64,000 bases of DNA, taken from assembly GCA_963726615.1 (NCBI GenBank), contig CAVSCX010000016.1, positions 62,001 to 126,000 of the forward strand, written 5' to 3'. The DNA is from CAWDZK01 sp963726615 (GTDB lineage: Bacteria; Actinomycetota; Actinomycetes; JACCUZ01). This document shows, piece after piece, positions 33,258 through 40,438 of the stretch (positions are counted from its first letter, which is position 1; each line of letters begins with the position of its first letter). A program made the translations under genes and the position numbers. The notes under the pieces were generated by a model. That model saw only the letters and a list, made by a program, of their open reading frames with translations. It did no database searches and was not told the DNA's origin.

Positions 33258-34070
33258 ATGACCTCCCTGCGCATCGGTGCCCACGTCGACCCGGTCGACC
33301 CGGTCGCCGAGGCGGCCGCCCGGCGCGCCGACCTCGTGCAGATCTTCCTCGGCGACCCGCAGGGCTGGAAGGACCCGGCCGTGGCCCACCCCGGCGGCCT
33401 GGCCGGACTGCGCGGGGCGGTCGCGTCAGCCGGGATCGACCTCTACGTGCACGCGCCGTACCGGCTCAACGTGGCCACGGCGAACAACCGGATCCGGATC
33501 CCCAGCCGCCAGCTGCTCGCGAAGTACGCCGCCGCGGCGGCCGAGCTCGGCGCGCTCGGGATCGTGGTGCACGGCGGGCACGTCCTGAAGGACGACGACC
33601 CGGAGAGCGGGTTCGACAACTGGGCCAAGACGTTCGAGCGCTGGGCGCCGCCGCTTCCGGTGCTCATCGAGAACACCGCCGGTGGCGAGGGCGCCATCGC
33701 CCGGCGCACCGACCGGGTGGCGCGGCTGTGGGAGGTGTTCGAGGACCGCCTGGAGCCCGAGGTGCTGGCCAGGGTCGGGTTCTGCCTGGACACCTGCCAC
33801 GCGCACGCCGGCGGCGAGGAGCTGGCCGGGGTCGTGGACCGGGTCAAGGCGGCCACCGGCCGGATCGACCTGGTGCACGCCAACGACTCCCGGGACGAGT
33901 TCGACTCGGGCGCCGACCGGCACACGAACTTCGGGGCCGGCCGGATCAGCGGGGACGACCTCGTCGCCGTGCTGTCCGCCGCTGGGGCACCTGTCGTCTG
34001 CGAGACCCCAGGCGGCGCCGAGGGCCAGGGCGCCGACATCGCGTGGCTGCGGGAGCGCCTGCCCACCTGA
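33258..34070 (+). CDS. TIM-barrel endonuclease IV-like protein
   Basis: Protein of 270 residues with the AP_endonuc_2 TIM barrel: opening RIGAHVDPVDPVAEA, LVQIFLGDPQGWKDP, IDLYVHAPYRLNVAT, then metal-site residues in IVVHGGHV, LIENTAGG, FCLDTCHAHAGG and VHANDSRDEFDSGADRH. These positions match the zinc ligands of endonuclease IV (Nfo), so it may cut at abasic sites, although shorter relatives include sugar isomerases. ATG at 33258 is the first residue of the barrel. Confidence 0.88.
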   Translation: MTSLRIGAHVDPVDPVAEAAARRADLVQIFLGDPQGWKDPAVAHPGGLAGLRGAVASAGIDLYVHAPYRLNVATANNRIRIPSRQLLAKYAAAAAELGALGIVVHGGHVLKDDDPESGFDNWAKTFERWAPPLPVLIENTAGGEGAIARRTDRVARLWEVFEDRLEPEVLARVGFCLDTCHAHAGGEELAGVVDRVKAATGRIDLVHANDSRDEFDSGADRHTNFGAGRISGDDLVAVLSAAGAPVVCETPGGAEGQGADIAWLRERLPT

Positions 34071-34080
34071 GCTCGCGTGA

Positions 34081-34614
34081 TCACCGAGCGTCGGCGGCCT
34101 CGGCGGAGTAGGCGTCGGCGGCCGGCCGGGCCTGACCGGCGCCGTCCGCGCCGGCGGTGGCGCAGGGCGCGGCGTGGTCCCGGAGGGTGCGCAGGGCGGC
34201 CTCGAAGTCGGCCAGCGCACCCTCGCTGCGCAGGGGGCTGACGAGCCAGGTCTCGATCAGCTCGAGGTGCGCCGGCAGCACCCGCTCGAGCAGCGCCCGG
34301 CCCTCGTCGGTGATCACGGCGAACGTCGTCCGCCGGTCGCTCGCGCAGTCCCGGCGGGCGACCAGCCCCCGCTCGACAAGCCGGTCGACCAGCCGGGTGA
34401 TGCCGCTGGAGGTGAGCCGGGTCTGGGCGGCCAGGTCGCTCATCCGCAGCAGCCCCTCGGGGGACCGGGCCAGGCGCATGCAGACCTCGAACTCCGCGGG
34501 GACCAGGCCGTGCTCGGCCAGGTGTGCGTTGCCGCGGGTGGCCAGGGAGGACCAGGTCTCGGCCAGCAGCCCCATGAGGGTCAGCCGGTCGTCGTCGAGA
34601 TGCCCGATCGCCAT
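34081..34614 (-). CDS. MarR-family transcriptional regulator
   Basis: Regulator of about 177 residues. Winged helix: LVPAEFEVCMRLARSPEGLLRMSDLAAQTRLTSSGITRLVDRLVERGLV, with the DRR wing in SDRRTTFAVITDEGRALLERVLP. The C-terminus is extended by about 35 mostly small residues. ATG at 34614 is taken over an upstream ATG (34671), as the extra residues cross the likely promoter of the divergent yceI gene. Probably represses itself and yceI. Confidence 0.88.
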   Translation of the reverse strand: MAIGHLDDDRLTLMGLLAETWSSLATRGNAHLAEHGLVPAEFEVCMRLARSPEGLLRMSDLAAQTRLTSSGITRLVDRLVERGLVARRDCASDRRTTFAVITDEGRALLERVLPAHLELIETWLVSPLRSEGALADFEAALRTLRDHAAPCATAGADGAGQARPAADAYSAEAADAR

Positions 34615-34633
34615 GCGCCCATCGTACATGTAT

Positions 34634-34663
34634 TTGACAACGGGAATGTTGAGAGTGCAGTCT
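34634..34663 (+). promoter_or_regulatory. Likely yceI promoter with MarR operator
   Basis: TTGACA at 34634-34639 with a weak -10 around 34658-34663. The overlapping CAAC-N6-GTTG (34638-34641 and 34648-34651) is a small palindrome of the kind MarR proteins bind, placed between the divergent marR-like and yceI genes. Confidence 0.45.
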
Positions 34664-34712
34664 TTGCTCACACAGACGTCAGCCCTCCCGTTTCCTCCCC
34701 GAAGGACTCCCC

Positions 34713-35300
34713 ATGACCGAGCAGACCACCCAGACCCCCGTCCGCATCGTCGACGGCGTCAGCCTCCCGACCGCCGGCACCTACGTGATCGACCCGACCC
34801 ACACCAGCATCGGCTTCGTCGCCCGGCACCTGATGGTGACCAAGGTGCGCGGCGCCTTCCGGGAGTACACCGGCACGATCACCATCGGCGAGGACGTCGC
34901 GTCCTCGACCGCCGAGGCGACGATCCAGACCGCATCGGTCGACACCGGCACCGCCGACCGTGACGCGCACCTGCGCTCCGGCGACTTCTTCGACGCGGAG
35001 ACGTACCCGACGCTCTCCTTCGCCAACGCGAAGGTCGTGAAGCACGACGGCGACGACTTCGTGGTCGAGGGCGACCTCACCATCAAGGACGTCACCCGCC
35101 CGGTGTCGCTGAAGGTCGAGCTCGACGGCGTCGCCAACGACCCGTTCGGCAACACCAAGCTCGCCGTCACCGCCACGACCGAGATCAACCGCGAGGACTT
35201 CGGCCTCACCTGGAACGTCGCGCTCGAGTCCGGCGGCGTGCTGGTCTCGAAGAAGATCACCATCGAGATCGAGGCCCAGGCGGTCCTGCAGCAGGCCTGA
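34713..35300 (+). CDS. YceI-family lipid-binding protein
   Basis: Protein of 195 residues with the lipocalin-like YceI barrel: GTYVIDPTHTSIGFVARHLMVTKVRG, the HLRSGDFFDAETYPTLSFAN motif and GDLTIKDVTRPVSLKVEL, all characteristic. YceI proteins bind polyisoprenoid or other long-chain lipids. There is no signal peptide, so this copy is cytoplasmic, as common in actinobacteria. Divergent from a MarR regulator with a shared promoter region. Followed by a 9-bp GC hairpin. Confidence 0.92.
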   Translation: MTEQTTQTPVRIVDGVSLPTAGTYVIDPTHTSIGFVARHLMVTKVRGAFREYTGTITIGEDVASSTAEATIQTASVDTGTADRDAHLRSGDFFDAETYPTLSFANAKVVKHDGDDFVVEGDLTIKDVTRPVSLKVELDGVANDPFGNTKLAVTATTEINREDFGLTWNVALESGGVLVSKKITIEIEAQAVLQQA

Positions 35301-35340
35301 CCCCCTCCCTCGTCGCCGCGCTGCAGCTCTGGCGCACCGT

Positions 35341-35376
35341 CGGCCGCCGTACCCGGACCCCCGGGGCCGGCGGCCG
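35341..35376 (+). terminator. Hairpin downstream of yceI
   Basis: A 9-bp GC-only stem (35341-35349 with 35368-35376) whose loop can form further CCGG/CCGG pairs; about 40 bp after the yceI stop and before the FemX-like gene. Confidence 0.5.
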
Positions 35377-35458
35377 TCGCGCGTCCGGGGCCGCCGCGCT
35401 GGGTAGCCTCGTGCCCGACCTGCCGCAGCCGCCCCCTCGCCGAGGAGCCCGTCGCCCC

Positions 35459-36583
35459 ATGGCGCTCGCCGTCCGACCGATCAGCAGCGCCGAGCACCTG
35501 GCGTTCGTCGCCTCGCGCCCCTCCGCATCCTTCCTGCAGTGCCCGTCGTGGGCCGCGGTGAAGCACGAGTGGGGCAGCGCGAGCCTCGGCTGGTACGACG
35601 ACGCCGGCGACCCCGGTGCACTCGTCGGCGCCGGCCTGGTGCTGCTGCGCCAGGTGCCGAGGGTGAAGAAGTTCCTCGCCTACCTGCCCGAGGGTCCGGT
35701 GCTCGACTGGGCCGCCGGCGACCTGGAGCCCTGGCTGGCGCCGATGGTGGGCCACCTCAAGGAGCGCGGTGCGTTCGGCGTGCGGATGGGCCCGCCCGTG
35801 GCGCGGCGACGTTGGTCGGCGGCCACCGTGAAGTCGGCCGTCGCGGAGGGCGGAGCCACCCGGCTCGCCGACGTACCGCCGGACTCGACCGACCCCGTCG
35901 GCGAGCAGGTGGTCGCGGGCCTGGAGCGTCTCGGCTGGCGCGCCCCCGACGCCGCGGGCGGGTTCGGCGCCGGCCAGCCGCAGTACGTCTTCCAGGTGCC
36001 GCTCGGCGACCGCGACGAGGAGGCGCTGCTCAAGGGGTTCAACCAGCTCTGGCGGCGCAACATCAAGAAGGCCGACAAGCTGGGGGTGACCGTCCGGCAG
36101 GGCGCCGAGCCCGACCTGCCGGCGTTCCACGCGCTCTACCTCGAGACCGCCGAGCGGGACCACTTCACCGGCCGGCCGCTGTCGTACTTCCAGCGGATGT
36201 GGACCGCCATGAGGGCCGAGGACCCGGACCGGATCCGGCTCTACCTGGCCGAGCACGAGGGCGACCTGGTGGCGGCCACCACGCTGGTCCGGGTCGGCGG
36301 GCACGCGTGGTACTCCTACGGCGCCTCGTCCACCGCGAAGCGCGAGGTCCGTGGGTCCAACGCGGTGCAGTGGGCGATGGTGAGGGACGCGAAGGCCGCC
36401 GGCGCCACGGTGTACGACCTGCGCGGCATCACCGACACCCTCTCCGAGGACGACCCGAACTTCGGGCTGATCCAGTTCAAGCTCGGCACCGGCGGGGAGG
36501 CGGTCGAGTACGTCGGGGAGTGGGACCTGCCGCTGAACAAGGTGCTGTTCAAGGCGTTCGACCTCTACATGAGCCGGCGGTGA
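35459..36583 (+). CDS. FemX/FemABX-like peptidyltransferase (GNAT fold)
   Basis: Protein of 374 residues of the FemABX/lipid II aminoacyltransferase type: N-terminal half ASFLQCPSWAAVKHEWGSASLGW with AGLVLLRQVPRVKKFLAYLPEGPVLDW, C-terminal GNAT half ending with YDLRGITDTLSEDDPNFGLIQFKLGTGG, the signature of peptidoglycan-bridge enzymes that add an amino acid from tRNA to lipid II. ATG at 35459 has CGAGGAG upstream; a GTG at 35411 is less likely. It is 7 bp from an alanine-racemase-like gene, so the two probably work together on a cell-wall cross-bridge. Confidence 0.88.
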   Translation: MALAVRPISSAEHLAFVASRPSASFLQCPSWAAVKHEWGSASLGWYDDAGDPGALVGAGLVLLRQVPRVKKFLAYLPEGPVLDWAAGDLEPWLAPMVGHLKERGAFGVRMGPPVARRRWSAATVKSAVAEGGATRLADVPPDSTDPVGEQVVAGLERLGWRAPDAAGGFGAGQPQYVFQVPLGDRDEEALLKGFNQLWRRNIKKADKLGVTVRQGAEPDLPAFHALYLETAERDHFTGRPLSYFQRMWTAMRAEDPDRIRLYLAEHEGDLVAATTLVRVGGHAWYSYGASSTAKREVRGSNAVQWAMVRDAKAAGATVYDLRGITDTLSEDDPNFGLIQFKLGTGGEAVEYVGEWDLPLNKVLFKAFDLYMSRR

Positions 36584-36590
36584 CCGTCGC

Positions 36591-37625
36591 GTGACGTTCT
36601 CCCTGTACGTCGACGAGGTGCGGTGGCGGCGCCACCTGCGCGCGATGGTCGAGGCGGAGCCGGGGATCGTGCCTGTGGTCAAGGGCAACGGGTACGGCGT
36701 GGGCAACGCCCGCCTCGCCGCGGAGGCCGCGCTGCTCGGGGTCGACACCGTCGCCGTGGGCACCGCGGACGAGCTGCCCGAGGTCGCCGCGGCCTTCCCC
36801 GGCGACGTGCTCGTGCTGACACCGTCGTACCCGAGCGCGCGGCCCGACGACACCGGCCGCGTGCTGCAGACGGCCGCGCACCTGGAGACCGTGCGTGCCG
36901 GCGGCGGTGCCCGGGTCGTCGTCGAGGCCCTCACGTCGATGCACCGGCACGGGCTGAGCAGCGGCGACGTCACCGGGCTGGCGGCGGCGCTGGGCGGCGT
37001 ACGGCTCGAGGGCATCGCCTTCCACCTGCCGATGGACCGGCACGGCGGCTACCGCCCGGCCACCGAGGTCGCGGCCTGGCTGCGACGGCTGACGGCTGCC
37101 GCGGTGCCGACCGACGTGGCGTGGGTGAGCCACCTGACCTCGGCCGAGCTGGCCGGCCTGCGCACGGAGTTCCCGGCGACGAGGTTCCGGCCGCGCATCG
37201 GCACCGCGCTGTGGCTCGGCGACCGCGGCGCGCTGCAGGCCCGGGGCACGGTGCTCGACGTGCACCAGCTCGGGCGGGGGACGCACTACGGCTACCGGCG
37301 GCGGCGGGCGCCGCGGGACAGCCACCTCGTCGTCGTGAGCGGTGGGACGGCGCACGGGGTCGCGCTCGAGGCGCCGCGGACGGTGCGTGGACCGGTGGGG
37401 CGGAGCAAGGCGCTGGCCGCCGGGACGCTCGCGGCGGCGAACCTCGCGCTCTCGCCGTTCCGGTGGCAGGGCAAGCAGCGCTGGTACGCCGAGCCGCCGC
37501 ACATGCACGTGTCGCTGCTGCTGCTGCCGGCCTCGGTGCCGCCGCCCGCGATCGGCGTCGAGCTGGAGTGCGACGTCCGGCTCACCACCCTGCACCCCGA
37601 CCGGGTGGCCCCCCTGTCCGCCTGA
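36591..37625 (+). CDS. Alanine racemase-like PLP protein
   Basis: Protein of 344 residues, GTG start. The PLP lysine lies in GIVPVVKGNGYGVGNARLA, a variant of the alanine racemase motif VVKANAYGHG. The barrel continues with LEGIAFHLPMDRHG and RIGTALWLGDRGAL, but the C-terminal domain is shorter and unlike that of Alr, lacking the conserved catalytic Tyr region I would expect. It is probably a racemase/decarboxylase-like relative that supplies or alters the amino acid used by the FemX-like enzyme upstream; this is inference from adjacency. Confidence 0.82.
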   Translation: MTFSLYVDEVRWRRHLRAMVEAEPGIVPVVKGNGYGVGNARLAAEAALLGVDTVAVGTADELPEVAAAFPGDVLVLTPSYPSARPDDTGRVLQTAAHLETVRAGGGARVVVEALTSMHRHGLSSGDVTGLAAALGGVRLEGIAFHLPMDRHGGYRPATEVAAWLRRLTAAAVPTDVAWVSHLTSAELAGLRTEFPATRFRPRIGTALWLGDRGALQARGTVLDVHQLGRGTHYGYRRRRAPRDSHLVVVSGGTAHGVALEAPRTVRGPVGRSKALAAGTLAAANLALSPFRWQGKQRWYAEPPHMHVSLLLLPASVPPPAIGVELECDVRLTTLHPDRVAPLSA

Positions 37626-37632
37626 CCGGCCG

Positions 37633-37666
37633 CCCCCCACCCCGCCCCGCCCCCCACCCCGCCCCG
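37633..37666. repeat. Tandem 17-bp C-rich repeat (G-quadruplex-prone)
   Basis: CCCCCCACCCCGCCCCG occurs twice head to tail directly after the alanine-racemase-like gene. On the minus strand it gives six runs of four or more G separated by single bases, an ideal quadruplex-forming pattern that could pause polymerases. Confidence 0.7.
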
Positions 37667-37673
37667 CAAGCGC

Positions 37674-37770
37674 CCATCGCCATCGACCACGTATGGCAGG
37701 TGGGTGATGGCCCCAGCAGGTCCAGACACCTGCTGACGACAGCACCTACCAGGCATTGCGGGCACCATCC
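37674..37770 (-). repeat. Dispersed repeat, copy C (diverged, inverted)
   Basis: Reverse complement shares CACCTGCCATACGTGGTCGA and following bases with copies A (25072-25168) and B (38861-38957); the rest aligns only in parts (for example TGCCTGG and the CAGCAG/CTGCTG arms). It lies just upstream of the AbiEi-like gene in orientation opposite to copy B, which lies just downstream of it. Confidence 0.72.
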
Positions 37771-37866
37771 CGGCCGTCAGTGCGCCGCTTGTGGACGAAC
37801 GTCGACGCCGCGACGACGGCTGGGGAGAACACCTCTGCACGCCGCTCCGGCAGCCACCCTGCTGGG

Positions 37867-38850
37867 ATGCGACGCGACCGGGTGCCCTTCCTGGATCCCG
37901 CCCTGCTGGCCGTGGCCGCCGCCCGGCACGGGGTGTTCACTGCGTCGGAGGCCCGCCGCCTGGGTCACACGCAGAACGACCTGCAGGCCATGCGCCGCCA
38001 CGGCGACCTGCACTCGGTACGCCGGGGTGTCTACGTCCTCGGCGCGGTGTGGCACGGCGCGACGGCCGACCAGCAGATTCACATCCGCGTGAGCGCGCTG
38101 GCCCTGGCGCTCGGTGCGCCTGGAGTGCTCAGCCACGCCACCGCTGCACACGAGCAGCGCCTCGAGCTCCTGGAACCCGACCACAGGCTGCTCCACGTCA
38201 CCCGGGAAGGCGCTGCCGGGACTCGCGTCGAGGCCGGCGTGAAGCATCACGCTGCCGAGCTGCCGGACAACCACGTGCAGGTGCGCACCGGCACGATCGA
38301 CCTCACGGCCCCGGCCCGTACCGCCACCGACGTCGCCCGGGGCACGGACAGGTTCGAGGTGGCACTCGCGGCGCTCGACTCCGCCCTGCGTGCCGGCGTC
38401 CCCCGCGACGTCCTCCTGGCGGTACAGCTCCACTGCCGCAGCTGGCCCGGCGCGCGCATCCTGGCGGCTGCCATGCCGCGCGCCGACGGCCGGGCTGCCA
38501 ACCCCGGCGAGTCCTGGTCCCGGGCCGTGCTCCTCGGCGCTGGTCTGCCGCCCGACGACCTGCAGGTCGAGCTCCGCGACGCCGACGGGCTGATCGGCTA
38601 CGCCGACTTCGGCTGGGACGGCGTCGTGGGCGAGATGGATGGCCGGGGCAAGTACGGCATCGGCGTCGCCGACGACCCGACGGCGGCCGCACAGCGGGTC
38701 TGGAAGGAGAAGATCCGCGAGGACCGGATCCGGGCCCTCGGTCTCGAGGTGGCGCGCTGGACGTACGCCGACCATTGGCAGCCCGGGCGCATCACCGACC
38801 GGGTCCTGCAGGCGATGGCGCGCGCCTCGGGGCGCCGTCGCTCCGCCTGA
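37867..38850 (+). CDS. AbiEi-like winged-helix protein with DUF559-like C-terminus
   Basis: Protein of 327 residues. The N-terminus (LAVAAARHGVFTASEARRLGHTQNDLQAMRRHGDLHSVRRGVYVL) is the AbiEi_4-type winged helix of type IV antitoxins; the middle (LSHATAAHEQRLELL) is the AbiEi C-terminal fold. The last 80 residues (GYADFGWDGVVGEMDGRGKYG, with a D and E-x-D typical of PD-(D/E)XK/DUF559 nucleases) suggest an endonuclease-like domain. No AbiEii nucleotidyltransferase toxin is next to it. It is flanked by inverted copies of the dispersed repeat, which hints at arrival as a mobile cassette. Confidence 0.8.
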   Translation: MRRDRVPFLDPALLAVAAARHGVFTASEARRLGHTQNDLQAMRRHGDLHSVRRGVYVLGAVWHGATADQQIHIRVSALALALGAPGVLSHATAAHEQRLELLEPDHRLLHVTREGAAGTRVEAGVKHHAAELPDNHVQVRTGTIDLTAPARTATDVARGTDRFEVALAALDSALRAGVPRDVLLAVQLHCRSWPGARILAAAMPRADGRAANPGESWSRAVLLGAGLPPDDLQVELRDADGLIGYADFGWDGVVGEMDGRGKYGIGVADDPTAAAQRVWKEKIREDRIRALGLEVARWTYADHWQPGRITDRVLQAMARASGRRRSA

Positions 38851-38860
38851 GCACCCCGCA

Positions 38861-38957
38861 CTCCAGCAGTCCGGCGATTGCCTGGCGGGGTGTCCACACC
38901 TGCTGCGGCGACCACCTGCCTGCCATACGTGGTCGATGGCGAGTGGGGCGGGCGGTT
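38861..38957 (+). repeat. Dispersed repeat, copy B (97 bp)
   Basis: Same length as copy A with 5 substitutions; starts 10 bp after the AbiEi-like gene and its last 1-2 bases reach the stop codon of the convergent GT87 gene. Contains the same 7-bp stem CGACCAC/GTGGTCG. Confidence 0.85.
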
Positions 38958-40438
38958 CAGCGGCTGGGGACCAGCCGGAGGACGTCGGGGGCGTGGTCGA
39001 GGACCCCGCCGGCCGGGTCGTCGACCTCGGTCCGGGGCGCGGCGCCGGCCTCGCGGGGCGCGGCGCCGGCCTCGCGGGGCGCGGCGCCGGCCTCGTTGTC
39101 GGCTCCGTCGGTCACGACGACCGAGCCGTCGGCCGGGTAGCGCACCGGGTCGTACTCGGGGCGCAGCACGTCACGGACCACCACCCCCATCAGCCACAGC
39201 GTGGCCACGAGGTGCGCGAGGACCGTGAGGTCGTAGCCGTCCTGGCCCAGCGCCCGCTCCGGCTTCCCGGGCGCGAAGCCGACGAACAGCATCCAGATCC
39301 CGAGGTAGTGGATCACCTCGGCGGCCTGCCACAGGAGCAGGTCGCGCCACCGCGGCCGGGCCAGCACGGCGAGCGGCAGCAGCCAGAGCACGTACTGCGG
39401 TGAGTAGATCTTGCCCGTCACCAGGAACGCGGCCACGACGAGGAAGACCAGCTGCGCGAGCCGGGGGCGCCGCGGGGCAGCGAGCGCCAGCACCGCGACG
39501 CCGAGGCAGGCCAGGGCGAACAGACCGCCCGCCACCAGGTTGAGCCTGTCCTCCGGGACGCCGTGCCCCTGGTCGCGCAGCACCAGCCAGATCGTGCTCC
39601 ACCCGGTGCCCCGCTGCTCGGAGAGGCGGTAGAACCTCGACCAGCCCTCGAAGTCGGCGAGCATGACCGGGACGTTCACCGCACCCCAACCGCAGACCGC
39701 CGCCACGAGCGTGACCCAGAACTCCCGCAGCCGGCCGGCGCGCAGGCACAGCACCAGCATCGGGCCGAGCGCGAACAGCGGGTAGAACTTCGTGGCCGCC
39801 GCGAGCCCGATCAGCACCCCGGCGGCCACCGGTCTCTTGCGGGCCCAGGCCAGCATGCCCAGGGCGAGCAGCGCCACGGCGTACAGGTCCCAGTTGATCG
39901 TCGCCGTGAGGGCCAGCACCGGTGCCGTCGCCAGGATCGCGGCGTCCCACCGACGGCGCCCGGACAGGGCCGCCGTCGCCGCCACCGCGACCGCGGCGGC
40001 GATCGCGGCCCCGAGCGCGTTGATGTCGAAGTACCACCGTGACCGGTCCGCCGGGTCGCCGCCCGAGGGGACCAGCTGTGCGGTGAGGTACATGACGGCG
40101 CCGGTCAGCACCGGGTACTCCACCTGCCGGTCGCCGGTCTGACCGAGGTAGGGCACCTCGCCGTCGGCGAGCCCGCGGGCGAAGTACAGCGCCGACACGT
40201 CGCTGTAGCAGGCATGGCTGTACACGCCCGGCGCGGACCAGCCATGGTCCCGGCACCAGTCCTTCTGCGCCAGGCCGAGCCCGCAGGTCAGGAAGGTGAG
40301 GGCGACCAGGACGCGCACCGGCGTCCACCAGGACCGGAACGGCCACGCGCGCCGGCCGAGCGGGCCCCCCACCACCTCGGCCCCGAGGCGCACGACCGCG
40401 TCGTCGCGCGACGGCGCGACGAGCTCGCCGCGGCTCAC
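38957..40438 (-). CDS. Glycosyltransferase family 87-like integral membrane protein
   Basis: Polytopic membrane protein of 493 residues with about ten hydrophobic segments and the GT87/DUF2029 pattern: a first extracytoplasmic loop with CYSDVSALYFARGLADGEVPY and VEYPVLTGAVMYL, then GLAAATKFYPLF. Relatives use polyprenyl-phosphate mannose to build lipoglycans. In mycobacteria the equivalent gene follows ponA1, as here; its GTG overlaps the PBP stop by 4 bp. The C-terminal tail carries three copies of EAGAAPR from a 21-bp tandem repeat. Confidence 0.87.
   Translation of the reverse strand: MSRGELVAPSRDDAVVRLGAEVVGGPLGRRAWPFRSWWTPVRVLVALTFLTCGLGLAQKDWCRDHGWSAPGVYSHACYSDVSALYFARGLADGEVPYLGQTGDRQVEYPVLTGAVMYLTAQLVPSGGDPADRSRWYFDINALGAAIAAAVAVAATAALSGRRRWDAAILATAPVLALTATINWDLYAVALLALGMLAWARKRPVAAGVLIGLAAATKFYPLFALGPMLVLCLRAGRLREFWVTLVAAVCGWGAVNVPVMLADFEGWSRFYRLSEQRGTGWSTIWLVLRDQGHGVPEDRLNLVAGGLFALACLGVAVLALAAPRRPRLAQLVFLVVAAFLVTGKIYSPQYVLWLLPLAVLARPRWRDLLLWQAAEVIHYLGIWMLFVGFAPGKPERALGQDGYDLTVLAHLVATLWLMGVVVRDVLRPEYDPVRYPADGSVVVTDGADNEAGAAPREAGAAPREAGAAPRTEVDDPAGGVLDHAPDVLRLVPSR
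39036..39098. repeat. 21-bp tandem repeat in the GT87 gene
   Basis: The unit containing GGGCGCGGCGCCGGCCTCGC is present three times in tandem within the 3' end of the GT87 gene, encoding three (E)AGAAPR heptapeptides in the cytoplasmic tail. In-frame length changes would be tolerated. Confidence 0.75.

Noticed and set aside
37867..38850. Complete type IV AbiE toxin-antitoxin system
   Set aside because: Only the AbiEi-like part is present; no AbiEii nucleotidyltransferase gene lies on either side.
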